A program made the translations under genes and the position numbers. Of a stretch of DNA of 6,145 bases, positions 1 through 5,904 are shown one piece after another (the stretch's first letter is position 1; every line of letters begins with the position of its first letter). Source of the stretch: Bacteroidota bacterium (lineage in GTDB: Bacteria > Bacteroidota > Rhodothermia > Rhodothermales > UBA10348); the NCBI GenBank assembly GCA_027620595.1, contig JAQCDI010000166.1, positions 1-6,145 on the forward strand. Reading direction: 5' to 3'. The notes below the pieces were generated by a model. It searched no databases. It had not been told where the DNA came from and was given only the letters and a program-made list of their open reading frames with translations.

Positions 1-356
1 CCGGCCAACACGATTCTGCCCGTGGGTTCTTCGGCCGGGCCGGACTTGTTCTCGACCGTCACTACGATGAGATCTGCTTCGGAAACGTCACCGGGGAATA
101 CGAAGCTGTTCTGAACAAACTGGCCGGCACCGTTCAGGTAGCCTCCGTTCGGGGACTTGTTGAATCCTTCGGTAAACAGGTACTCGAAGCCGACACGTGC
201 CCAGATCCGGTACTGGAATCCGTTCTGGAGAACCGGAAGACCGTCCACTTCCATCCGGACCTGCACCTGGGCCACTTTCCGCTCGACAACGTCTCCGCTG
301 TCACAACCGGCCAGCAGGAAGGTCAACATGAGGATGGAGAGGACGGTACCACGCAT
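1..356 (-). CDS. Putative lipoprotein of unknown function (C-terminus cut by window edge)
   Basis: The gene reads leftwards from an ATG at 354-356, and 118 codons are visible before the window ends. The N-terminus is a clear lipoprotein signal peptide: Met-Arg, a hydrophobic stretch at residues 5-16, and the lipobox L-A-G-C with the lipidated Cys at residue 18. The mature protein would therefore be anchored in a membrane facing the periplasm or cell surface. The rest (about residues 28-118) is rich in alternating hydrophobic residues and looks like a beta-sandwich. Its landmarks are F-Q-Y-R-I-W near residues 48-52, T-E-G-F near 62-65, and a V-T-V-E strand followed by a Pro/Glu-rich turn and G-R-I-V-L-A-G. 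That spacing recalls small lipoproteins of Bacteroidota/Rhodothermota that are often loosely labelled anti-sigma factor, but the resemblance is from memory and weak. No catalytic motif is seen. There is no good Shine-Dalgarno sequence upstream. The gene is divergent from the DAHP synthase gene. Gene and lipoprotein status are fairly secure; function is unknown. Confidence 0.75.
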   Translation of the reverse strand, partial: MRGTVLSILMLTFLLAGCDSGDVVERKVAQVQVRMEVDGLPVLQNGFQYRIWARVGFEYLFTEGFNKSPNGGYLNGAGQFVQNSFVFPGDVSEADLIVVTVENKSGPAEEPTGRIVLA

Positions 357-491
357 GGGATCGAATCGGAAAGGCGAGTTAAAATTGGGAAAAGGGCGAA
401 CGAATCGAGCGGCGATGGGTTCTCCGGAATCCACGCCGCAACGCACAGGGCAATCCTTTGTGGACCGGTTCCGCACCAGCCTGCCAATCCT
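357..491. promoter_or_regulatory. Divergent intergenic region between lipoprotein and DAHP synthase genes
   Basis: These 135 bp separate two genes transcribed away from each other, so promoters for both must lie here or inside the genes. An A/T-rich island at 378-395, in otherwise GC-rich DNA, is the most promoter-like part. No convincing -10/-35 pair and no strong match to the Bacteroidota TAnnTTTG element was found on either strand. A near-repeat, GA(T/A)CGAATCG, occurs at 359-368 and 398-407, but it is too short to call an operator. The promoter role is inferred from gene orientation only. Confidence 0.4.
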
Positions 492-1862
492 GTGGCTTCC
501 TTCTCCTCCTTCTCCGACGTTTCCGCCTGGTCGCCCTCTTCCTGGAGGGATTTCGATGCCCGGCAGCAGCCTCCCTTCGAAGACGGGAAAGAGCTGGATC
601 GTGTCCTGGCCGAACTGGGCGCCCACCCTCCCCTGGTAACGCCGTGGGAAATAGACCGTTTGCAGCGGCAGCTGGCGGAGGCGGCGTCGGGGAAACGATT
701 CCTGCTGCAGGGCGGAGACTGCGCCGAGCGTTTCGAGGAGTGCCGCTCGGACATCATTGCCAACCGCCTCAAGGTCCTCCTCCAGATGAGCCTGGTGCTC
801 ATCTATGGCCTGCGCCTTCCCGTCATCCGGGTCGGTCGCTTTGCGGGGCAGTACGCCAAGCCGCGTTCGGCCGAATACGAAGGGCAGAACGGGGAGGAAT
901 TGCCCTCCTACCGTGGAGACATCGTCAATTCGCCCGAGTTCGGCCGGCAATCGCGCCGCCCGGCCCCCGAGCGGATGCTCACGGCCTACGAACGCTCGGC
1001 CATGACGCTCAACTATGTCCGGGCGCTCGGAGAGGGTGGATTTGCCGACCTGCACCACCCCGAGAACTGGGACCTGGGCTTCGTGACGTCCGACCGGCTG
1101 CGGGAGGAATACCAGGCCATTGTGGATGCCATCCTGGAAGCCATCCGGTTCATGGAGGCCGTCTCCCCGAATCCGATTTCGGAGACGGACCGGGTGTCCT
1201 TCTACACGAGCCACGAAGCCCTGCTGCTGCCGTACGAGGAAGCCTTCACGCGCGCTGCCAATGGAGCCTGTTACAACCTGTCCACGCACTTCCCCTGGAT
1301 CGGAAAGCGGACCAACCGACCCGATGGTGCCCACGTGGAATACATGCGGGGGCTTCGGAATCCGATCGGCCTGAAGATCGGCCCTGACCAGTCGGCGTCG
1401 GACCTCAAGCGTGTGCTCGGCCACCTTGACCCCGACCAGGAGCCTGGCCGGGTCACGCTCATCACCCGTCTGGGTTCGGAGCGGATTGCCACCGTGCTGC
1501 CTTCCCTCATCGAGGCGGTCCGCGCCTCGGGTCACCCGGTGCTCTGGATCTGTGACCCGATGCACGGCAATACCATCAACCTTGAGAACGGGCTCAAGAC
1601 ACGCCGATTCGAACACATCCTTTCCGAGCTCGAGCAGGCCTTCGACGTCCATCATGCCGCAGGATCCATCCTCGGTGGTGTCCACCTGGAATTGACCGGC
1701 GAGAACGTGACGGAATGCACAGGCGGAGCACGCGGACTGGGCGAGGACGACCTGCTGGAGCATTACGAAACGCAGGTGGATCCGCGCTTGAACGCCGAAC
1801 AGAGCCTGGAACTGGCCTTCTCCATCGTGCGCAAGTGCCGCACCATGCGCGCCAAAGGCTGA
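492..1862 (+). CDS. aroG: Class II 3-deoxy-7-phosphoheptulonate (DAHP) synthase
   Basis: It condenses phosphoenolpyruvate with erythrose 4-phosphate to DAHP, the committing cytoplasmic step of the shikimate pathway to Phe, Tyr, Trp and folate precursors. The 456 residues match the plant/Mycobacterium (class II) family over its full length; the M. tuberculosis enzyme is 462. Visible landmarks are S-W-R near 17-19, P-P-L-V at 46-49, G-G-D-C-A-E at 74-79, G-R-F-A-G-Q-Y-A-K-P-R-S at 115-126, T-S-H-E-A at 239-243, D-P-M-H-G-N-T at 355-361, G-G-V-H-L-E-L-T-G at 395-403 and D-P-R-L-N at 430-434. Cys77, His358, Glu400 and Asp430 fit the four metal ligands, and Arg116, Lys295 and Arg326 fit PEP-phosphate contacts. 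The offset from M. tuberculosis numbering is a steady 10-11. Oddities: the usual G-E-R-T-R reads G-K-R-T-N at 271-275, and the usual C-D-P-R-L-N reads V-D-P-R-L-N. The start is GTG, the only upstream candidate in frame; the next Met is residue 99. There is no clear ribosome binding site. No fused chorismate mutase or ACT domain is present. Confidence 0.96.
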   Translation: MASFSSFSDVSAWSPSSWRDFDARQQPPFEDGKELDRVLAELGAHPPLVTPWEIDRLQRQLAEAASGKRFLLQGGDCAERFEECRSDIIANRLKVLLQMSLVLIYGLRLPVIRVGRFAGQYAKPRSAEYEGQNGEELPSYRGDIVNSPEFGRQSRRPAPERMLTAYERSAMTLNYVRALGEGGFADLHHPENWDLGFVTSDRLREEYQAIVDAILEAIRFMEAVSPNPISETDRVSFYTSHEALLLPYEEAFTRAANGACYNLSTHFPWIGKRTNRPDGAHVEYMRGLRNPIGLKIGPDQSASDLKRVLGHLDPDQEPGRVTLITRLGSERIATVLPSLIEAVRASGHPVLWICDPMHGNTINLENGLKTRRFEHILSELEQAFDVHHAAGSILGGVHLELTGENVTECTGGARGLGEDDLLEHYETQVDPRLNAEQSLELAFSIVRKCRTMRAKG

Positions 1863-1926
1863 GTCGGAATCCCCGGCAGGGACTATTTTAGGGCGAACCG
1901 CCCGGCGACCGCTGAGGGTCCCGGAT
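1863..1926. other. Short gap after DAHP synthase with small GC hairpin
   Basis: The gap contains a 5 bp stem GGGCG/CGCCC (1891-1895 with 1899-1903) closed by the 3-nt loop AAC. No T-tract follows, so it is not a good intrinsic terminator. Just upstream, TATTTTAG at 1884-1891 matches the Bacteroidota -7 consensus TAnnTTTG except at one base, but no -33 TTG partner is visible. It is unclear whether dgcN has its own promoter or is read through from the DAHP synthase gene. Confidence 0.25.
1914..1918 (+). promoter_or_regulatory. Candidate ribosome binding site for dgcN
   Basis: GAGGG lies 8 nt upstream of the GTG at 1927, a normal Shine-Dalgarno spacing. It favours this start over the ATG at 1951, which has no such sequence in front of it. 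It could also serve an out-of-frame ATG at 1925. Confidence 0.4.
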
Positions 1927-3024
1927 GTGCATCACGTTTGCCCACCGCCCATGTCCCCCATCCCTGCCATCGTCTACTGCGCCACCTGCCTTGATTCCAC
2001 CCGGGGCAAGACGGCCCATGGCCTGATCCGCTTCACCGAGCGCTTTGATGTGCGCGCCGTGGTGGACCATGTCTTTGCCGGTCGGGATGCCGGTGCCTTC
2101 CTCGACGGGACTCCGAACGGTATTCCCATCATTGCATCGCTGAGGGAAGCGCTGGGCCGGCTGCCCGAGGGGCGCGCTGCGTTTGTCGTGGGACTGGCCA
2201 CCGACGGAGGCGTGCTGCCCGACCACGCCCGTGTCGCGGTGGGCGAAGCCATCCGGGCCGGCCTGGACATCTACTGTGGATTGCACGTCTTCCTGGCTGA
2301 GGATCCCGAATTTGCCGCACTGGCCAAGGTGCACGGCGTACAGCTGATCGACGTCCGCAAACCACCGCATCGTTCGGAACTGCATTTCTACGAAGGGAAG
2401 GTCGAGGAAGTCGAGGCGGTACGCGTCCTGGTATTGGGAACAGATTCGGCCTCCGGCAAGCGGACCACGTCGTGGGTCCTGCGCAACGACCTGCGCCGCA
2501 AGGGCTATGCGTCAGAGATGATCGGAACGGGCCAGACCGCCTGGATGCAGGGGGCGCGCTTCAGCATCCGTCTGGACACGTTGGTCAATGATTTCGTGGC
2601 CGGGGAAATCGAACACATCGTGCGCAAGGCGTGGCATGAAGCGCGCCCCGATATGGTAGTGGTCGAAGGCCAGGGTGCGCTGCTGCACCCGGCCTATCCC
2701 GGTGGGCTGGAACTGGTTGCGGCCGTCAAGCCTGACGTGCTCCTGCTGCAGGACGTGCCGGCACGCAAGACTTTCGACGGCTTCCCGGACCTGCCCATGC
2801 CTCCGATGCAGCGGCAAATCCAGGCGCTCGAGCTGCTTACGGACCGCAAGGTGGACGCCCTGACCATCAATCCAAAGGGGCTATCGGCCGCGGAATCGGC
2901 CGCTGTCTGTGCGCGCTATGAGGCCGATTTTGCTCGCCCCGCCGTCGATATATTCCGCGAGGGTACCGATCGCATCCTGTCCATCATTGAAGGGCGCCTC
3001 CGCACCCGGGAGGCCATTGGATGA
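1927..3024 (+). CDS. dgcN: DUF1611-family P-loop protein, probable D-glutamate N-acetyltransferase DgcN
   Basis: Known family members paired with DgcA acetylate D-glutamate to N-acetyl-D-glutamate in the cytoplasm, the first step of a D-Glu catabolic route described in marine Proteobacteria and halophilic archaea. The 365 residues show the two-part DUF1611 layout. A Rossmann-like N-terminal half (about 12-150) has K-T-A-H-G-L-I-R at 28-35, T-D-G-G-V-L-P-D at 92-99 and D-V-R-K-P-P at 142-147. A P-loop C-terminal half (about 165-355) has G-T-D-S-A-S-G-K-R-T-T at 171-181, T-G-Q-T-A-W-M-Q-G at 201-209, N-D-F-V-A-G-E at 221-227 and V-V-E-G-Q-G at 245-250. The first two P-loop-half motifs are close to the family norm. 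The start is GTG with GAGGG 8 nt upstream. The ATG at 1951 would give 357 residues and fits the expected start of the first beta strand slightly better, so the start is uncertain. The gene overlaps dgcA by 4 bp. Family assignment is firm; the exact reaction is inferred from the pairing. Confidence 0.88.
   Translation: MHHVCPPPMSPIPAIVYCATCLDSTRGKTAHGLIRFTERFDVRAVVDHVFAGRDAGAFLDGTPNGIPIIASLREALGRLPEGRAAFVVGLATDGGVLPDHARVAVGEAIRAGLDIYCGLHVFLAEDPEFAALAKVHGVQLIDVRKPPHRSELHFYEGKVEEVEAVRVLVLGTDSASGKRTTSWVLRNDLRRKGYASEMIGTGQTAWMQGARFSIRLDTLVNDFVAGEIEHIVRKAWHEARPDMVVVEGQGALLHPAYPGGLELVAAVKPDVLLLQDVPARKTFDGFPDLPMPPMQRQIQALELLTDRKVDALTINPKGLSAAESAAVCARYEADFARPAVDIFREGTDRILSIIEGRLRTREAIG
3008..3013 (+). 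promoter_or_regulatory. Ribosome binding site of dgcA, inside dgcN
   Basis: GGGAGG sits 7 nt before the dgcA ATG at 3021 and within the last codons of dgcN. Together with the ATGA overlap (3021-3024) it fixes the dgcA start. It also shows that canonical Shine-Dalgarno sequences are used here. Confidence 0.8.
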
Positions 3025-4079
3025 TCCTCTCCCACGCCCGCCTCCAGACCCTGGCCGTTCCGCTCACCGAGCCCTACTCGATTGCCTACAACACGTTCGA
3101 CTCGGTGACGATGCACTTCCTGGTGCTGACCACCACGGAGGGGTGGCATGGTGTGGGCTGTGCGGCGCCCGCCGAAGATGTGACCGGGGAATCCGCCAAC
3201 GCCTGCCGGATCGGTCTTGAGGCGTGGGTGCAATTGGCACCGGGCTGTGATCTGCAATCGTTGCCGCGCGTCCCGGAGGGGCTTCCTGCTGCGGCCACTG
3301 CCGTTGACCTCGCCTTGCACGATGTGCTGGCGCGCTCGCAGGGAGTCACGGTGGGAGCCCTGTTCGGATCACCGCATGGAGCCGAGACTCCGCGCGAGAC
3401 CTCCATCACGATTGGCATCAGCGATGTGGCCACCACCCTCGGGCGCGCAGCCGCGCTCGTGGACCAAGGGTTCCGCTTCCTGAAAGTGAAAGGCGGGCAT
3501 GACGTGGAGACCGACCTGGCGCGGCTGCGCGCCCTACGGGACCGTTTCGGTTCCGACATCCGCCTTGCACTCGACGCCAATCAGGGCTACGACCTGAAGG
3601 CCGTCGAGCGGTTGGAATCGGAAGCGAGCGCGCTGGACCTGGCCTATCTGGAGCAGCCAACGCCCAAGCAGGACCTGCCCATGCTGGGCGAAGCCGCGCA
3701 GCGGACAGGGATTCCGGTAATGGCCGACGAATCGGTCCAGCGACTCGATGATGTGGCGCGGATTGCCGAATCAGGCCCTGTTTCGCTGATCAACATCAAG
3801 CTCCAGAAGATGGGGGGACTGGCTCCATCTGCGGCCATCGACCGCGCCGCACAGGCCGCGGGCATGCGGACCATGCTCGGCTGCATGGATGAATCGGCCC
3901 TCAGTATTGCTGCTGCGCTCCATTTCGGCGCTTCCCACCCCAACGTGGCCTTCCTGGACCTCGACGGGCATTTCGACCTCAGCGAGGATCCGATGGCGTC
4001 GTGCGTCCGGTTGGACGACCGGGGTCGGCTTGCCACGGCACCACATGCCGGTCTTGGATGGACAGACCTCCCGTTCTGA
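3021..4079 (+). CDS. dgcA: Enolase-superfamily epimerase/racemase: N-acetyl-D-Glu racemase DgcA or L-Ala-D/L-Glu epimerase
   Basis: This enzyme inverts the alpha carbon of a glutamate derivative by proton transfer through a metal-stabilised enolate. When paired with DgcN, the known product is N-acetyl-L-glutamate from N-acetyl-D-glutamate. The 352 residues cover a complete muconate-lactonizing-type member: N-terminal capping domain (about 1-118) and TIM barrel (about 125-340). The catalytic K-x-K is Lys155/Lys157 in F-L-K-V-K-G-G. Metal ligands are Asp185 (L-D-A-N-Q-G), Glu211 (Y-L-E-Q-P) and Asp236 (M-A-D-E-S). The opposite-face lysine is Lys260 in N-I-K-L-Q-K-M-G-G. All catalytic residues are present. 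An Asp-Leu-Asp at 313-315 matches the D-x-D that holds the free amino group of dipeptides in L-Ala-D/L-Glu epimerases, so a murein-derived dipeptide is a serious alternative substrate. ATG start with strong GGGAGG upstream, coupled to dgcN by an ATGA overlap. The last 101 bp are antisense to the 3' end of the histidine kinase gene. Confidence 0.92.
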   Translation: MILSHARLQTLAVPLTEPYSIAYNTFDSVTMHFLVLTTTEGWHGVGCAAPAEDVTGESANACRIGLEAWVQLAPGCDLQSLPRVPEGLPAAATAVDLALHDVLARSQGVTVGALFGSPHGAETPRETSITIGISDVATTLGRAAALVDQGFRFLKVKGGHDVETDLARLRALRDRFGSDIRLALDANQGYDLKAVERLESEASALDLAYLEQPTPKQDLPMLGEAAQRTGIPVMADESVQRLDDVARIAESGPVSLINIKLQKMGGLAPSAAIDRAAQAAGMRTMLGCMDESALSIAAALHFGASHPNVAFLDLDGHFDLSEDPMASCVRLDDRGRLATAPHAGLGWTDLPF

Positions 4080-5814
4080 CGAAGCGGATGGTGAACGTCG
4101 AACCCCGGCCCGGCTGACTCTGGATCACCAACTGTCCACCGGACTCGGCCACCAGGCCGTGGGCCACCCGAAGTCCCAGACTCGATCCTTTGTCGAGCCC
4201 GAATTCTGCCAGGCTGAGGGTATTGAGCGGCTCGTTGATCGAGGAAATGAAGTCCGGTTCGAATCCTCGCCCCGTGTCGGAAACGCGGATCCGGACCCCA
4301 TCCTCAAGCGCACGGACTTCCACGTCAATGCTTCCGGATTCCGTGAAGCGCCCGGCCTGATCCATGATGTGGCTGAGCGCGTGACCCAAGTGATTGGGGT
4401 CCAATTCGTGCTTGACAGGTGAATCGGGAAGCTGCACCCTCAGATCCAGACCCTTGGCCTCGGTTTCCCGCTCGTACTGGGCCAGGATACGCTGGGTCAG
4501 CCCCACCACGTCGGTTGCTTCTACGTGCTGATCAAGCGTTCCCGAGGCCAGGTGAGACACCGACAGGATGGAATTGAGCAGCTTGAGCAGCCGGTCCCCA
4601 CTGGTCCGGATCATGGTGGCCAGCTCACGTTGATCGCCTTCGGTTTCCTCGATGAGTACATCGGCCAAGCCGATGATGCCCGAAAGCGGCGTACGCACGT
4701 CGTGGCTCATGTTGGACAGGAACGCGGACTTGAGCTTCGAGAGTTCCTCAATGCGCCTCTTGGACTCGATCAGGTGCAATTCGGCCTCTTTTCGCTCCGT
4801 CACATCCCTGACAAGAATCAGCTTGCCCTGCAGCACGCCGGCATCATTGACCACATTCTTGACACGGACCGCTTTCCAGCGCCGAATCCCATCGGAATCC
4901 CGGGGGACCTCCATGCGGATGCTGGCATTCGACCCCGCGGCCTCCCACACCGGCTGGATGAATGGAAGGACACTTAGGATCTGCTTGCCTGTGAATCGTG
5001 TACGTTCGGCCTCGAGCAATTTGCCCGTGGCATCGTTCATGTCCAGGATGTGCCCCTCAGGATCCGTTACGATCACCCCATCATCCATGGCCTTGATGAT
5101 CTGTTCCTGGGCAATCGGAATGAGATCAAGCATGCGGTAGCGGAACATGCCCACGAAGAAGAAAACGCCGGAGGCGGCAAAGGATACCGGGGTCCAATCC
5201 AGAAATAGAAAGGCGGCTGGCCCAAGGAAGTAGAACACATTGAAAAGAAGGGGAAAGGCCGATCCCACCATCATGATCAGCGCCTGTACCCGGACAAAAC
5301 CATTTGACGTGACAACCTTTCGCAGAAAAAGAAGGAAGCCCCCGAGAATCATCAGGTAGGCGTACCCCATGTTTACCCAGAACATGGGACCGTATTCACG
5401 GGCAATCGTCGTGAAACGCTCCATCTCGAACGGCTCGTTCGAAACGAAGAAAAGATGGTGGGATCCGTTGGTGGCAATCAGGACCAGCGAAAGGACAGGA
5501 AGCGCAAACAAGGCGGCTGCCATCCGCTTCCCAATCCGGAAATCCGTGAACCAGGCGGCCATGAGCAGCCACAGGACCGGTAGCGGCGCAATGAAGAGGA
5601 ACTTGATGTTGGAAATGAGGACCTTGATGTCAAAGTCCTCCACCACCAGGTGCAGGCCGGAAAACAGCGACCAAAGACCGGCGCACAGCATGACGGCGAA
5701 GAAGGCGTTCGAATACGCATTCCGGCGCTTGGTCCATGCGTGCATGGCCAACTCGAAGGAGAGGATGCTGGAGGCGAAGAATGCCCAGGCTATGGAGAGG
5801 CCGCCGGAAAACAT
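3979..5814 (-). CDS. Membrane sensor histidine kinase (7TM-PAS-HisKA-HATPase) with divergent ATP site
   Basis: A two-component sensor expected to autophosphorylate and pass phosphate to an unknown response regulator; none is in the window. From the ATG at 5812-5814 it has 611 residues. The N-terminal 225 form about seven membrane helices (roughly 6-27, 36-58, 68-88, 96-117, 142-164, 174-196, 203-224), the layout of the histidine-kinase 7TM domain. A PAS domain follows (about 231-338: G-V-I-V-T-D-P-E-G-H-I-L start, V-R-D-V-T-E-R end), then a short coiled linker. The H-box is S-H-D-V-R-T-P-L with phospho-acceptor His371, and HATPase_c covers about 465-578. The G1 box D-T-G-R-G-F (513-518) is intact. 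The N-box lacks its key Asn (Gln486), and G2 reads G-S-S-L-G-L (543-548). About 33 residues after the ATPase fold come from DNA antisense to dgcA. A GTG at 5862 would add 16 polar residues; the ATG is preferred because TM1 then starts the protein. GGGAGA lies 15 nt upstream, rather far. The gene follows mnmA on the same strand. Confidence 0.93.
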   Translation of the reverse strand: MFSGGLSIAWAFFASSILSFELAMHAWTKRRNAYSNAFFAVMLCAGLWSLFSGLHLVVEDFDIKVLISNIKFLFIAPLPVLWLLMAAWFTDFRIGKRMAAALFALPVLSLVLIATNGSHHLFFVSNEPFEMERFTTIAREYGPMFWVNMGYAYLMILGGFLLFLRKVVTSNGFVRVQALIMMVGSAFPLLFNVFYFLGPAAFLFLDWTPVSFAASGVFFFVGMFRYRMLDLIPIAQEQIIKAMDDGVIVTDPEGHILDMNDATGKLLEAERTRFTGKQILSVLPFIQPVWEAAGSNASIRMEVPRDSDGIRRWKAVRVKNVVNDAGVLQGKLILVRDVTERKEAELHLIESKRRIEELSKLKSAFLSNMSHDVRTPLSGIIGLADVLIEETEGDQRELATMIRTSGDRLLKLLNSILSVSHLASGTLDQHVEATDVVGLTQRILAQYERETEAKGLDLRVQLPDSPVKHELDPNHLGHALSHIMDQAGRFTESGSIDVEVRALEDGVRIRVSDTGRGFEPDFISSINEPLNTLSLAEFGLDKGSSLGLRVAHGLVAESGGQLVIQSQPGRGSTFTIRFVRTGGLSIQDRHVVPWQADPGRPTGRTTPSDPR

Positions 5815-5876
5815 GGAAGAAGCTTTGATTCTCCCTTTGTGATCGGCATCCGTAGCAGCCACTTAAAGGCCTGTAG

Positions 5877-5901
5877 GGACTTACGCAGTTCTACGTAGTC
5901 C
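5877..5901 (-). other. Imperfect hairpin between mnmA and the histidine kinase gene
   Basis: The arms GGACTTACG (5877-5885) and CGTAGTCC (5894-5901) pair over 8 bp with one bulged base, around an 8-nt loop. It begins 3 bp after the mnmA stop on the minus strand, where a terminator would sit. However, it is only moderately GC-rich, and the following minus-strand sequence has just CCTTTAA rather than a T-tract. It may attenuate read-through into the kinase gene or may have no function. Confidence 0.25.
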
Positions 5902-5904
5902 TGT

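Noticed and set aside
359..407. Direct near-repeat GA(T/A)CGAATCG in the divergent intergenic region
   Set aside because: Only 10 bp with one mismatch and 39 bp apart; CGAATCG-like words recur elsewhere in the window, so an operator is not supported.
458..1387. 309-codon open frame on the plus strand overlapping the DAHP synthase gene in another frame
   Set aside because: Its protein is Pro/Arg/Gly-rich with no family pattern, while the overlapping frame encodes a full, conserved DAHP synthase. It is a typical high-GC shadow frame.
1884..1891. TATTTTAG resembling a Bacteroidota -7 promoter element before dgcN
   Set aside because: One mismatch to TAnnTTTG and no -33 TTG at a proper distance; kept only as a remark in the intergenic entry.
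1888..2385. 165-codon minus-strand frame opposite dgcN
   Set aside because: It lies antisense to the conserved N-terminal half of dgcN, shows no recognisable domain, and looks like a compositional shadow.
5369..5842. 157-codon plus-strand frame opposite the kinase membrane domain
   Set aside because: The complementary strand encodes clear transmembrane helices of the kinase; this frame gives a basic, motif-free protein.
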